A stretch of 64,000 bases of DNA. Origin: Arthrobacter sp. ZGTC131 (GTDB lineage: Bacteria > Actinomycetota > Actinomycetes > Actinomycetales > Micrococcaceae). The notes under the pieces are model-generated. The model did no database searches and was not told the DNA's origin. It worked only from the letters and a program-made list of their open reading frames with translations. The stretch spans positions 62,001 to 126,000 of the forward strand of contig NZ_PJIK01000009.1 of NCBI RefSeq assembly GCF_002929275.1, written 5' to 3'. The position numbers and the translations under genes are program-made. Every line of letters starts with the position of its first letter. Position 1 is the first letter of the stretch. Positions 17,470 through 25,520 of the stretch are shown one piece after another.

Positions 17470-17829
17470 ATGGACAGGATCTCATTGAGCGGTGTCACCG
17501 CCACCGGCTACCACGGGGTGTTCGACTTCGAACGCCGCGAGGGCCAGCCGTTTGTGGTCGACGCCGTGCTGCACCTGGATTTCAGCCAGGCTGCGGCGTC
17601 GGACGATGTCCGGGACACCGCCCACTATGGCGAGGTGGCCGGGCGGATCACGGACTGGATCACCGGTGAGCCCCTGAACCTGATTGAGGCCCTGGCCGTA
17701 CGCATGGCCGAGGGCCTGCTCAAGGAATTCAAGATCGAAGCCGTGGAGATCACGGTGCACAAGCCAAAGGCCCCAATCGAGGTTCCCTTCGGGGACGTCG
17801 CCGTCAGCGTCTACCGGGAGCGCCCATGA
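17470..17829 (+). CDS. folB: Dihydroneopterin aldolase
   Basis: This enzyme cleaves dihydroneopterin to 6-hydroxymethyl-dihydropterin and glycolaldehyde. The protein is 119 residues, the normal size, with family motifs ISLSGVTATGYHGVFDFERREGQ at the N-terminus, TAHYGEVAGRI in the middle and VEITVHKPKAPI near the end, where the catalytic Lys lies. The open frame begins far upstream inside folP, but ATG 17470 matches the family N-terminus. Its TGA overlaps the folK ATG by four bases, so the two are translationally coupled. Confidence 0.96.
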   Translation: MDRISLSGVTATGYHGVFDFERREGQPFVVDAVLHLDFSQAAASDDVRDTAHYGEVAGRITDWITGEPLNLIEALAVRMAEGLLKEFKIEAVEITVHKPKAPIEVPFGDVAVSVYRERP

Positions 17830-18362
17830 ACACCCAGTACACGCGGGCGGTGCTCGCCTTGGGCAGCAACCTCGGCGAGCGGAATGACACGCTGAGCGAA
17901 GCCGTGGCGGACCTCGTCGACCGGCCGGAGGTGCGGCTGCTTGTGGTGTCGCCGGTGGTACAGACCAAGGCCGTGGGCGGCCCCGCCGGCCAGCCGGACT
18001 TCCTCAACATGGTGATTTCCGTGGAAACGACGCTCGAACCCCTGGAGCTTCTCAGGCACTGCCAGGCGGTGGAAAACAAACACCACCGGGTCCGCGAGGT
18101 GCACTGGGGGCCGCGGACGCTCGACGTCGACATCATCGTCTACGGGGACCTGGTAAGCACCGATCCGGCGCTCACCCTTCCGCATCCCCGCGCCGCGGAG
18201 CGGGCGTTTGTGCTCTATCCCTGGTCCCTGGTTGAACCTGCCGCCACCCTGAACGGGCAGCGCGTGGGCGAACTGGCGGCCAAGGCAGCCGACTACCCTG
18301 ACCTCACCCCGTTCGACGGGTTCGGGGACTTCGACGGCATGCCCACAGCGGGGGCGGTGTAA
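17826..18362 (+). CDS. folK: 2-amino-4-hydroxy-6-hydroxymethyldihydropteridine pyrophosphokinase
   Basis: FolK transfers pyrophosphate from ATP to hydroxymethyl-dihydropterin, making the FolP substrate. In its 178 residues the motifs ALGSNLGERNDTL, QPDFLNMVISVETTLEP and GPRTLDVDIIVYGD (metal-binding aspartates) are all present, followed by LPHPRAAERAFVLYPWSLVEP. The ATGA overlap with folB shows coupling. The last 20 residues are a variable tail. With folE, folP and folB this completes the pterin branch up to dihydropteroate. Confidence 0.97.
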   Translation: MNTQYTRAVLALGSNLGERNDTLSEAVADLVDRPEVRLLVVSPVVQTKAVGGPAGQPDFLNMVISVETTLEPLELLRHCQAVENKHHRVREVHWGPRTLDVDIIVYGDLVSTDPALTLPHPRAAERAFVLYPWSLVEPAATLNGQRVGELAAKAADYPDLTPFDGFGDFDGMPTAGAV

Positions 18363-18366
18363 GGCC

Positions 18367-18918
18367 GTGAAGCCCATGAACCCGCTCCTGCTCGCCGTGG
18401 TGGGCCTCGCGGTGGCCGTCGTGGGCTGGTCCGCTGCGATCCTGACCAGCCGCTACGGCATGGCAACTCCGGTGCTGCCTGCCACAGCCTTCGTCACCAT
18501 GGGCGTGATCGTGGCCCTCACGCTGGTCCTGGGCATCAGGGTCCTGCGCTGGCGCAACAGCACGAAGAACAGCAACGGTACGAAGAAGAGGATCCCCCTC
18601 AATCCGATCCTCGCCGCGAGGACCCTTGTGCTCGCCCAGGCCTGCGCTTACGCGGGATCCGTCCTGCTCGGCTGGCACGCCGGAATCTTCGTCGACCAGC
18701 TGCGGATCTGGAGCCTCCGCAGCACCCTGGACATCACCTGGCTTGCCTTCGGCATGGCTGCCGGCGGCCTCATCATGGTGGTGGTGGGGCTCGTCGTCGA
18801 GCGCTTCTGCAAGATCCCGCCCGAAGACGGCGACGCCGACTCCCCGCAGGGCATGCCCGGCCAGGGCCACCGCGGCAAGGCAAAGGGGGAAGGCGAGTAT
18901 GCATACCGCGGCGATTGA
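18367..18918 (+). CDS. DUF3180 family membrane protein
   Basis: This is a 183-residue integral membrane protein with four predicted helices: residues about 5-27 (LLLAVVGLAVAVVGWSAAIL), 38-58, 80-97 (ARTLVLAQACAYAGSVLLGW) and 118-140 (ITWLAFGMAAGGLIMVVVGL). The ARTLVLAQACAYAG stretch marks the DUF3180 family, found after folK throughout actinobacteria (Rv3605c position). Function is unknown. A basic Ser/Asn/Lys insertion between helices 2 and 3 is not conserved. It starts four bases after folK and its 3' end overlaps the next gene by 20 bases, so it is part of the operon. Confidence 0.87.
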   Translation: MKPMNPLLLAVVGLAVAVVGWSAAILTSRYGMATPVLPATAFVTMGVIVALTLVLGIRVLRWRNSTKNSNGTKKRIPLNPILAARTLVLAQACAYAGSVLLGWHAGIFVDQLRIWSLRSTLDITWLAFGMAAGGLIMVVVGLVVERFCKIPPEDGDADSPQGMPGQGHRGKAKGEGEYAYRGD

Positions 18919-19411
18919 CCCGCCGGGGATCACGTGGCTTCGCGTTTCCCCCAAATACGTTACGGTCCGCCTGGTCGAATGGGCCCTTGGCAACCTGGTC
19001 GTGCTTGGCGTGCTGAGCCTGCCCCTGCTGTTCGTCCTGCTCGGCTGGTGGACGTGGCCGCCCCGCTGGCTGGCCGTCGCCGTGCCTGCGTTCATGCTGG
19101 TGCTCGCGCTGTGGCGCCTGGTCCTGATTCCGCGCCAGGTTCGCGCCATCGGCTATGCGGAGCGCGACGACGACCTCCTCATTCGCGGCGGCATCTTCTT
19201 TCAGCGCGTGATGGTGGTCCCTTACGGACGCATGCAGTACGTGGACATAAGCGTGGGGCCGGTGGAGCGGCGGCTGGGGCTGTGCACATTGAAGCTGCAC
19301 ACGGCGTCCGCCTCAACCAACGCCTCGATTCCCGGGCTGCCCGCCGAGGAAGGCGCACGGCTGCGCGAACAGCTCTCAGCGCGCGGTGAAGCCAGGCTGG
19401 CCGGGCTGTGA
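18899..19411 (+). CDS. Bacterial PH-domain membrane protein (YdbS-like)
   Basis: This 170-residue protein has two membrane helices close together (about residues 30-53 and 57-76), followed by a bacterial PH domain (bPH2) that starts at the membrane exit. Typical strands are DDLLIRGGIFFQRVMVVPYGRMQYVDI and the conserved GPVERRLGLCTLKLHTAS, ending with IPGLPAEEGARLREQL. Its ATG lies inside the end of the DUF3180 gene, and its stop overlaps the next gene by four bases. The ydbS-ydbT pair has been linked to resistance to antimicrobial peptides in Bacillus; its role here is unproven. Confidence 0.87.
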   Translation: MHTAAIDPPGITWLRVSPKYVTVRLVEWALGNLVVLGVLSLPLLFVLLGWWTWPPRWLAVAVPAFMLVLALWRLVLIPRQVRAIGYAERDDDLLIRGGIFFQRVMVVPYGRMQYVDISVGPVERRLGLCTLKLHTASASTNASIPGLPAEEGARLREQLSARGEARLAGL

Positions 19412-21057
19412 CCGCCGGCGGTCCCATGCCCGTTCCCGGAGAAAAGTACGACGGCGAGTGGCTACGGGTGCACCCGGCCTCACCGTTCGTGCGGGGCTGG
19501 GTTGCGCTGGCCGCGATCGGGTACTTCTTCGGCCGGGACACCTTCGAGCGGATGCTCCAGGGCGAGCCGCTCGTGGGCGGCCAGATTGCCGGCCGGGCCC
19601 CTTGGCTCCTGGCCGGCGGGGCACTCGTCCTGGTGCTGGCCGTCCTCGGGTTCATCCTGTCCTGGTATTTCACCCGGTATCAGGTGGCGGAGGGCTATGT
19701 CCGCGTCAATACCGGCTTCCTGTTCAAGCAGCAGCGGCAGGCCCGGCTGGACCGGGTCCAGGCGATCGACATCGTGCAGCCCCTGCTGGCGAGGATCTTT
19801 GGGCTTGCCGAACTGAAGTTCGAGGTTGCGGACGCCGGCGAGTCGGCAGTTCGGCTCGCGTACCTGCGGATGGAGGATGCCCGGCAGTTGCGGGCCACCA
19901 TTCTGGCCCGCGCTTCGGGTGTTGAACTCGAGCCCGGGCGTCCTGAAGCAGCCGCGCCGGAGGCGCCGGAGCAGCAGGTCCTGCAGGTCCCGCCGTCGCG
20001 CCTGATCGGTTCCCTGCTGCTCAGTGAGCAAAGCATCTTCGTGGTGCTCGGCGGTGTGGCGTCCGTGGTGCTGTCCGCGGTTACGGAGAACAGTGGCTTC
20101 TTCCTCTACCTGATCCCGGCGGCACTCGGCTTGATCGCCGCCTACTGGAGCTCCTTCCACAAGGGCTACAACTTCACGGCGGCAGTTTCCCCGGACGGCA
20201 TCCGGCTCCGGTACGGGCTCCTGGACACACAGGCGCAGACCCTTCCGCCGGGCCGGATCCAGGCGCTGAGAGTGGTGCAGCCGCCGCTGTGGCGGATCTT
20301 CGGCTGGTACCGGATGCAGGTCAACGTCGCCGGGTACGGGGCCGCCGGGAGTGACGGCCAAGGGGGATCCCGGACCACCCTGCTGCCGGTCGGGGAGATC
20401 GGGGACGTCGTGAACATGCTGGCCCTGGTCCTGCCGGATCCGGGCACCGCCGACCCCCTGCGTGTTTTCCAGTGCGGCCTGGACGGCCTTGGTTCCGACG
20501 GCGGCTTTGTCACCACACCGCGCCGGGCCCGGTTCCTGGCGCCGCTCGGCTGGCGGCGCAACGGCTTTGCCGCGACCGACACCGCCCTGCTGATGCGATC
20601 GGGACGCTGGTGGCGGCAGCTGGTGGTGGTGCCGCACCAGCGCACCCAGTCGATGGCGCTGCACCAGGGGCCGCTGGCGCGCAGGTTCCGGCTGGCCGAC
20701 CTCGTGCTCCACACCACCGCCGGGCCAGTGCTCCCGCGGGTCATCCAGGCCGACGCCGGGACTGCCCTGGCCCTGTTCGACGCCCAGGCAGCCCGCGCCC
20801 GCGCCGCCCGGAAACGGCAGACCAGCGAACACTGGCTGGCGCAGGTGACCCCGCTTGTTTCGCCGGTTGAGCCTGCTCCGCTGGTTGAGCCTGCCGAAGC
20901 CGGGACGCTCGTCGAAACCGTGGATCTCGATCCCCACCAGCCCCCTAAGCTCGCAAGCTCGCCCGGGGAACCCGGCTGGCGTGGCGACGAGCTCGATCAG
21001 CGGGTTTCGCCCCGCGCGCCCAATGCAACCCAACAGGAAGGCCCGCAACGTGGCTAA
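19408..21057 (+). CDS. Multi-PH-domain membrane protein (YdbT-like)
   Basis: This partner of the preceding gene is 549 residues with four membrane helices in two pairs (near residues 30-50/70-90 and 205-220/225-245) and repeated bPH2 domains. The first (VRVNTGFLFKQQRQARLDRV) and second (IRLRYGLLDTQAQTLPPGRI) are clear, and a third (TALLMRSGRWWRQLVVVPHQ) follows a PH-typical RTQSMALHQGPLARRFRLADL. The GTG start overlaps the preceding stop (GTGA). The last ~60 residues are not PH-like: they encode VEPAPLVEPAEAG and match a REP-like DNA motif inserted in the gene end. Function unknown. Confidence 0.86.
   Translation: MTAGGPMPVPGEKYDGEWLRVHPASPFVRGWVALAAIGYFFGRDTFERMLQGEPLVGGQIAGRAPWLLAGGALVLVLAVLGFILSWYFTRYQVAEGYVRVNTGFLFKQQRQARLDRVQAIDIVQPLLARIFGLAELKFEVADAGESAVRLAYLRMEDARQLRATILARASGVELEPGRPEAAAPEAPEQQVLQVPPSRLIGSLLLSEQSIFVVLGGVASVVLSAVTENSGFFLYLIPAALGLIAAYWSSFHKGYNFTAAVSPDGIRLRYGLLDTQAQTLPPGRIQALRVVQPPLWRIFGWYRMQVNVAGYGAAGSDGQGGSRTTLLPVGEIGDVVNMLALVLPDPGTADPLRVFQCGLDGLGSDGGFVTTPRRARFLAPLGWRRNGFAATDTALLMRSGRWWRQLVVVPHQRTQSMALHQGPLARRFRLADLVLHTTAGPVLPRVIQADAGTALALFDAQAARARAARKRQTSEHWLAQVTPLVSPVEPAPLVEPAEAGTLVETVDLDPHQPPKLASSPGEPGWRGDELDQRVSPRAPNATQQEGPQRG
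20865..20898. repeat. Intragenic REP-like motif, two copies of GGTTGAGCCTGC
   Basis: GGTTGAGCCTGC occurs at 20865-20876 and 20883-20894, 18 bases apart, with the second extending to GGTTGAGCCTGCCGAA. This is the reverse complement of TTCGGCAGGCTCAACC seen at 53137. A further GTCGAAACC half-site follows at 20911. It forms the low-complexity C-tail of the YdbT-like protein. Confidence 0.7.
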
Positions 21058-21970
21058 GCCCGGACGCCTCGGCGTCGGAATCATCGGGGCCGGCAAGGTC
21101 GGCGCGGTCCTCGGCGCGGCGCTGCGCGCCGCCGAGCACGCCGTCGTCGGGGTTTCCGCCGTTTCGGACGCGAGCCGGGAACGGGCCGAAACCCTGCTCC
21201 CCGGAGTCCCGGTGCTTGACGTCCAGGACATCGTGGAGCGCTCGGAACTGGTGCTGCTGGCCGTGCCGGACGACGCCCTCGAGGGGCTCGTGGCGGGCCT
21301 GGCCAAACTCGGCGCCTGGCAGCCGGGGCAGCTCGTGGCACACACGTCCGGCCGTTTTGGCGTCGGCGTTCTCCACCCTGTGCGCGCCGCCGGAGCCGTG
21401 CCGCTGGCGCTTCATCCGGCCATGACCTTCACCGGCATGAGCCTTGACCTGACCCGGCTCCTGGACTGCACGTTCGGCGTCACCGCGGATGCGGCCATGC
21501 TGCCCATCGCCCAGGCCCTGGTGGTGGAGATGGGAGCTGAACCCGTGGCCATCGCGGAGGGCGACCGCGTCATCTACCACGCAGCACTCGCGCACGGTTC
21601 CAACCATCTGGTCACGCTCGTGGCGCAGGCATCACAGCTGCTCCGCGAAGTGGGCGTGGACGCTCCGGAGCGCATGCTCGGTCCGCTGCTGCGGGCCACC
21701 TTGGAGAACGCGCTCGCTTCCGGCGAGTCCGCCCTCACCGGGCCGGTGGCCCGCGGTGACGCGGGGACCGTGGCCGCTCACGCGCGGGCGCTCCGGGAGT
21801 ACGACGGCGGTGCCGGCGGCGACATCCTCGAGGCGTACCTGGCGATGGCTCGGACGACGGCGCGGCGGGCTGAAGGACGCGGGCTGCTGAAACCGGACCA
21901 GGTGGAGGGAATCCGCAACGCCCTTGCCAGCACAGATGACGACGGCCCCCAGGCCCCGGGAGGACACTGA
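21050..21970 (+). CDS. Rossmann-fold NAD(P)-binding protein with DUF2520 domain
   Basis: This 306-residue protein begins with a dinucleotide-binding motif ([19 protein letters not shown]) followed by an F420-oxidoreductase-like Rossmann half. After it comes the C-terminal helical DUF2520 domain ([72 protein letters not shown]). It resembles ketopantoate or pyrroline-5-carboxylate reductases, and sits before panC in actinobacteria (Rv3603c position), so a role in pantothenate synthesis has been suspected but is not proven. GTG 21050 follows AGGAAG; an in-frame ATG at 21023 is the alternative start. It overlaps the preceding gene by eight bases. Confidence 0.84.
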   Translation: MAKPGRLGVGIIGAGKVGAVLGAALRAAEHAVVGVSAVSDASRERAETLLPGVPVLDVQDIVERSELVLLAVPDDALEGLVAGLAKLGAWQPGQLVAHTSGRFGVGVLHPVRAAGAVPLALHPAMTFTGMSLDLTRLLDCTFGVTADAAMLPIAQALVVEMGAEPVAIAEGDRVIYHAALAHGSNHLVTLVAQASQLLREVGVDAPERMLGPLLRATLENALASGESALTGPVARGDAGTVAAHARALREYDGGAGGDILEAYLAMARTTARRAEGRGLLKPDQVEGIRNALASTDDDGPQAPGGH

Positions 21971-21971
21971 T

Positions 21972-22901
21972 ATGGGAATCCGACTTGTGACCACCGGAGC
22001 GTCGCTCCGTGCCCAGAGCCGCCTGCTTTTGACTCAGAAAAATGGCTCCTCCCAGGGGCTGGTGCCCACCATGGGCGCCCTGCACGAGGGGCACGCGGAG
22101 CTGGCGCGGGCCGCCGTCGAACAGAACGACGTGGTGGTGGCGTCCATCTTCGTGAATCCGCTGCAGTTCGGCGAGGCGGCGGACCTGGAACGCTATCCGC
22201 GGACGCTCGAGGCTGATATGGCCCTGCTCGAGGAACAGGGAGTGGACCTGGTGTTCGCCCCGTCCGTGGACGAGATGTACCCCGACGGCAGGCCAATGGT
22301 CCGGGTGACGGCCGGCACGCTGGGGGATAAATGGGAGGGCGTGTCCCGTCCGGGGCATTTCGACGGCGCCCTGACCGTTGTGGCGAAACTGCTCCATTTG
22401 GGGATTCCCGGCACCGGATTTCCGGGGAGCGGTGCGTTCGTCACCGGCGCCGGAGGAGGGCTGCCCGACTACCGCGCCTACTTCGGGCAGAAGGACGCCC
22501 AGCAGCTTGCCCTGGTCCGGCGGATGGTGGCTGACCTGAACTTTCCGGTGGAGATCGTAGCAGTGCCCACGGTCCGTTCGGATGACGGGCTGGCGCTGTC
22601 CAGCCGCAACCGCTTCCTCTCGGGGGAGGAGCGCGAGGCCGCCCTGGTGCTGTCCCGTTCGCTGCGGCTTATTGAGGACCGGGCGAACGCCAATGAGGCC
22701 CTCGATGTGGAGTCGGCCCGGGCGCTCATAGAATCCCAGCCGCTGGTTGAACTTGACTACCTCGAAGTGGTGGATCCCGGGACGCTGGAACCGCTGGCCG
22801 AGAACTGCCGGGAGACCCCGTTCCGCGGTGAGGGCCTGGCGATCGTGGCGGCCAGGGTGGGTGCCGTGCGGCTCATCGACAACGCGCCGCTCAGCTCCTA
22901 G
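21972..22901 (+). CDS. panC: Pantothenate synthetase
   Basis: This enzyme joins pantoate and beta-alanine with ATP to give pantothenate. The 309-residue protein has the nucleotidyltransferase HIGH-like site [19 protein letters not shown] near residue 27, [37 protein letters not shown] and the KMSKS-like loop [14 protein letters not shown] 13-residue stretch around [20 protein letters not shown] before the FGQKD motif looks like an insertion relative to usual family members. ATG 21972 follows GGGAGGACACTGAT. The usual next gene panD, supplying beta-alanine, is absent here. Confidence 0.96.
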   Translation: MGIRLVTTGASLRAQSRLLLTQKNGSSQGLVPTMGALHEGHAELARAAVEQNDVVVASIFVNPLQFGEAADLERYPRTLEADMALLEEQGVDLVFAPSVDEMYPDGRPMVRVTAGTLGDKWEGVSRPGHFDGALTVVAKLLHLGIPGTGFPGSGAFVTGAGGGLPDYRAYFGQKDAQQLALVRRMVADLNFPVEIVAVPTVRSDDGLALSSRNRFLSGEEREAALVLSRSLRLIEDRANANEALDVESARALIESQPLVELDYLEVVDPGTLEPLAENCRETPFRGEGLAIVAARVGAVRLIDNAPLSS

Positions 22902-22942
22902 CGTCAACTCTTCTCCCGTGGGCGGGAATGCGCCCGGCCCTT

Positions 22943-22957
22943 AGACTGTTGGAGTCT
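22943..22957. promoter_or_regulatory. Short inverted repeat upstream of the MFS exporter gene
   Basis: AGACTgttggAGTCT is a 5-5-5 palindrome, about 50 bases before the exporter ATG. It could be part of an operator; half-sites this short also occur by chance. Confidence 0.3.
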
Positions 22958-23008
22958 GCAGCGGCGTTGTCCGCAAGCCATCACTCCCAACTCTCCGAGG
23001 GTCTCTCC

Positions 23009-24532
23009 ATGTCTACCGAAGTCACGTCCAATTCCCACGGTGAACCCGTGCGGGAGCCCGACGCTGCGTTGAGCCCGCCAGCCGGCGCTGTCACTGAAAC
23101 GAAGCAGGCGCCTCCAGCCCCGACTGGAACCCCGACGGCTGACAAGATGTCCCGCGAGTCCGTGACCGTCATCGCCACGCTGCTCGTGGCCACCTTCGTG
23201 GTGATCTTGAACGAGACCATAATGAATGTCGCCCTGCAGCGGCTCATGGTGGACCTGAGGGTGGACGCTCCCACGGTGCAATGGCTTTCTACGGGCTTCA
23301 TGCTGACCATGGCGGTGGTGATCCCCACCACCGGCTTCATCCTGCAACGGCTGTCAACCCGCGCCGTCTTCCTGCTGGCCATGGGCCTCTTCGCGGGCGG
23401 AACTGCACTGGCGGCTGTTGCACCCGGCTTCGAGATCCTCCTGCTGGCGCGGATCGTCCAGGCCGGCGGCACCGCCATCATGCTGCCGCTGCTGATGACC
23501 ACCATCCTCACATTGGTACCGCTGGCACGCCGCGGCGCCGTCATGGGCAACGTCAGCATCGCCATTTCCGTGGCACCGGCCATGGGCCCCACGGTGTCAG
23601 GCCTGATCCTTGAGCACTTCTCATGGCGCTTCATGTTTGTCTTTGTCCTGCCCATCGCACTGGCGGCGCTGGCGATCGGCGCCAGGTTCCTGACCAATGT
23701 GGGCGAAACGGAAAAGTCCAGGCTCGACTTCCTCTCCGTGGTGCTGACCATCCCCGCGTTCGGCGGCCTGGTTTACGGCCTCAGCCAGATCGGCGGCGGG
23801 CACGGCGCCGGCGGCGGACCGGGCACGCTCGCCGTGACAGCCCTGGTCATCGGCGTAGTGGGACTCGTGGCGTTCGTGCTGCGCCAGCTGCAGCTGCAGA
23901 AGTCCGAGGCTCCGCTGCTAGACCTGAGGGCATTCAACTTCCGCATGTTCACGGTGTCCGTGATGCTCCTGGTGGTGGCGATGATTGCCCTGTTCGGCGC
24001 TGTCATCCTGCTTCCGTTGTACCTGCAGGAAATCCGCGGCCTGAAGTCCCTCGAGACCGGCCTCGCCCTGCTGCCCGGCGGCCTCGCCATGGGCCTGCTC
24101 GGACCGGTGATCGGCCGGCTGTTCGATAAACTGGGCCCCTTGCCGCTGACCGTGACAGGTTCGTCCCTCATGGTGCTGGCGCTGTGGCAGTTCTCGCTGC
24201 TGAATGCCGACACTCCGGTGTGGTGGATCATTACCCTGCATGTTGGCCTGAGCCTGGGGCTCGCGCTCCTGTTCACGCCGGCCTTCACCACCGGGCTGAA
24301 TCCGCTGCCGCCGCACCTGTACTCGCACGGGTCCGCCATCATGAGCACCCTGCAGCAGGTGGCCGGTGCCGCCGGCACGGCGCTGCTGGTGTCCATCTTC
24401 GCCGTGGTCTCGGCAGGCTCCGGGCTCGTCGCCGGGATGAACGCAGCTTTCCTGACGGCCACCATCATCGCCGTTGCCGCCGTCGTCCTGTCCGCCATGA
24501 TGCGAAAGACGCCAGGCGCCGCCACCCACTAA
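23009..24532 (+). CDS. DHA2-family MFS multidrug exporter
   Basis: This 507-residue proton-coupled exporter of the 14-helix DHA2 group starts with about 50 hydrophilic residues, then helices beginning at VTVIATLLVATFVVILNET. The motif LNETIMNVALQRL followed by PTVQWLSTGFMLTMAVVIP matches LmrB-like transporters; the antiporter motif C region is VSIAISVAPAMGPTVSGLIL. ATG 23009 was chosen because GAGGG precedes it and the earlier TTG at 22928 extends into non-conserved sequence. Substrate unknown. It occupies the place where panD and coaX usually lie between panC and lysS. A hairpin with a duplicated 3' end follows. Confidence 0.9.
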   Translation: MSTEVTSNSHGEPVREPDAALSPPAGAVTETKQAPPAPTGTPTADKMSRESVTVIATLLVATFVVILNETIMNVALQRLMVDLRVDAPTVQWLSTGFMLTMAVVIPTTGFILQRLSTRAVFLLAMGLFAGGTALAAVAPGFEILLLARIVQAGGTAIMLPLLMTTILTLVPLARRGAVMGNVSIAISVAPAMGPTVSGLILEHFSWRFMFVFVLPIALAALAIGARFLTNVGETEKSRLDFLSVVLTIPAFGGLVYGLSQIGGGHGAGGGPGTLAVTALVIGVVGLVAFVLRQLQLQKSEAPLLDLRAFNFRMFTVSVMLLVVAMIALFGAVILLPLYLQEIRGLKSLETGLALLPGGLAMGLLGPVIGRLFDKLGPLPLTVTGSSLMVLALWQFSLLNADTPVWWIITLHVGLSLGLALLFTPAFTTGLNPLPPHLYSHGSAIMSTLQQVAGAAGTALLVSIFAVVSAGSGLVAGMNAAFLTATIIAVAAVVLSAMMRKTPGAATH

Positions 24533-24629
24533 GCGCGCACGGACACTTGAGCCCCGCCCGCTAAGCGCGAACGGACACTTGAGCCCCGAATCTTCCGCTG
24601 GAAGGGGGCCGCAAGTGTTGGTTCGCGCT
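24530..24629. terminator. Large hairpin with duplicated arm after the MFS gene
   Basis: A 27-base unit that starts at the MFS stop codon (24530-24556) is repeated with one mismatch at 24562-24588. The second copy pairs with 24605-24629 as a ~24-bp hairpin that nests a CTTCC/GGAAG stem in its loop. It separates convergent genes, so it probably terminates both. Confidence 0.7.
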
Positions 24630-24631
24630 GG

Positions 24632-24648
24632 TTTCGACGGGCTCAACC
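24632..24648. repeat. REP-like motif TTTCGACGGGCTCAACC
   Basis: This 17-base motif matches the copy at 53137-53153 at 15 positions and, in reverse complement, the pair inside the PH-domain gene. It lies between the terminator hairpin and the alpha/beta hydrolase stop. Confidence 0.65.
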
Positions 24649-24671
24649 TCCGCGGCGGACCAAGGGCAGGG

Positions 24672-25508
24672 TCAGCCGGCGAAGAACTCGCTGAGTTCCG
24701 TGACGAGCTTGTCCGGTGCGCGGTTGACGCCGTCGTGTCCGAAGCCCGGCAGGATGGTGTAGCTGGAGCCGGACAGGACGTCGTGGATCTGGCCGCATGC
24801 GACGCCGAAATATGCCGGGCTCTTCTCGCCCACAATGATGAGTGTCTCCAGGGGCAGCTCAAGGAACGGCTCGGCCGGCATGTCCGCGGCAATGATGGCC
24901 TTGATCTCACGGACGCCGGTGCGCATCATCTCGCGCTGCTGCTTGCCCACCGAAGTGCCCGCCGTGAGCTTGTTGGCCAAGGTCAGCATGGACAGCGGCA
25001 TGCGGGACGAGAACGCGCCGCCGGCCTCAAGCCCCCGCTGCAAAACGGCGAGTGCGCGGTCGTCGTCTCCCGCCGCCGTCGCGCGTTCATATTCGGTGGT
25101 CCAGTCCGCCTTGACACTGTGGTTGACGGAAACGGCCGGGTCATAGACGGCAAGCCGCTCGACGGGGAGGGTTCTGGCCGCGTGGATCGCCACGGCGCCG
25201 CCGAAGCTGTGGCCGAAGACGTCCGTGCTGGACGTGTGCTTCATCACGGCATCGAGGTCTCGGATGTCGACGTCCAGCGTGTAGTCCGCGGGCTGCTCGG
25301 ACGATTCGCCGCGGCCTCGGCGGTTGAAGGTGTGGACCGGGCGGCCCAGTTCGGCGCTGAGCTTCTGGGCGAAGCGGGTGTAGTCGGCGGCTGTCACCAT
25401 GGAGGCCGTAACGACGACGACGCCGGAACCCGCCGATGCGAGCTCCGCGCCCGTGGTGAACAGCTCAAGTTTGCCGTCGTCGGGTGTGCTGATGATCTCG
25501 CGCGTCAT
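24672..25508 (-). CDS. Alpha/beta-fold hydrolase (copy A)
   Basis: This is a cytoplasmic hydrolase of 278 residues. The nucleophile elbow is GHSFGG (FGHSFGGAVAIHAA, about residue 100), the oxyanion/substrate entry is VVVTASMVTAADYTRFAQKL in place of the usual HG motif, and the catalytic His is probably in LPGFGHDGVN near the C-terminus. FNRRGRGESS is the typical strand-4 motif. It is a paralogue of the next gene, with the same order of motifs. A TAGGCT box (25515-25520) ends six bases before its ATG and overlaps the end of the upstream copy, so it may be transcribed separately as a leaderless mRNA. Substrate unknown. Confidence 0.87.
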   Translation of the reverse strand: MTREIISTPDDGKLELFTTGAELASAGSGVVVVTASMVTAADYTRFAQKLSAELGRPVHTFNRRGRGESSEQPADYTLDVDIRDLDAVMKHTSSTDVFGHSFGGAVAIHAARTLPVERLAVYDPAVSVNHSVKADWTTEYERATAAGDDDRALAVLQRGLEAGGAFSSRMPLSMLTLANKLTAGTSVGKQQREMMRTGVREIKAIIAADMPAEPFLELPLETLIIVGEKSPAYFGVACGQIHDVLSGSSYTILPGFGHDGVNRAPDKLVTELSEFFAG

Positions 25509-25514
25509 GCTCCG

Positions 25515-25520
25515 AGCCTA
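25515..25520 (-). promoter_or_regulatory. Predicted -10 box of alpha/beta hydrolase A
   Basis: On the minus strand TAGGCT lies six bases before the ATG at 25508, inside the last codons of copy B. Confidence 0.45.
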
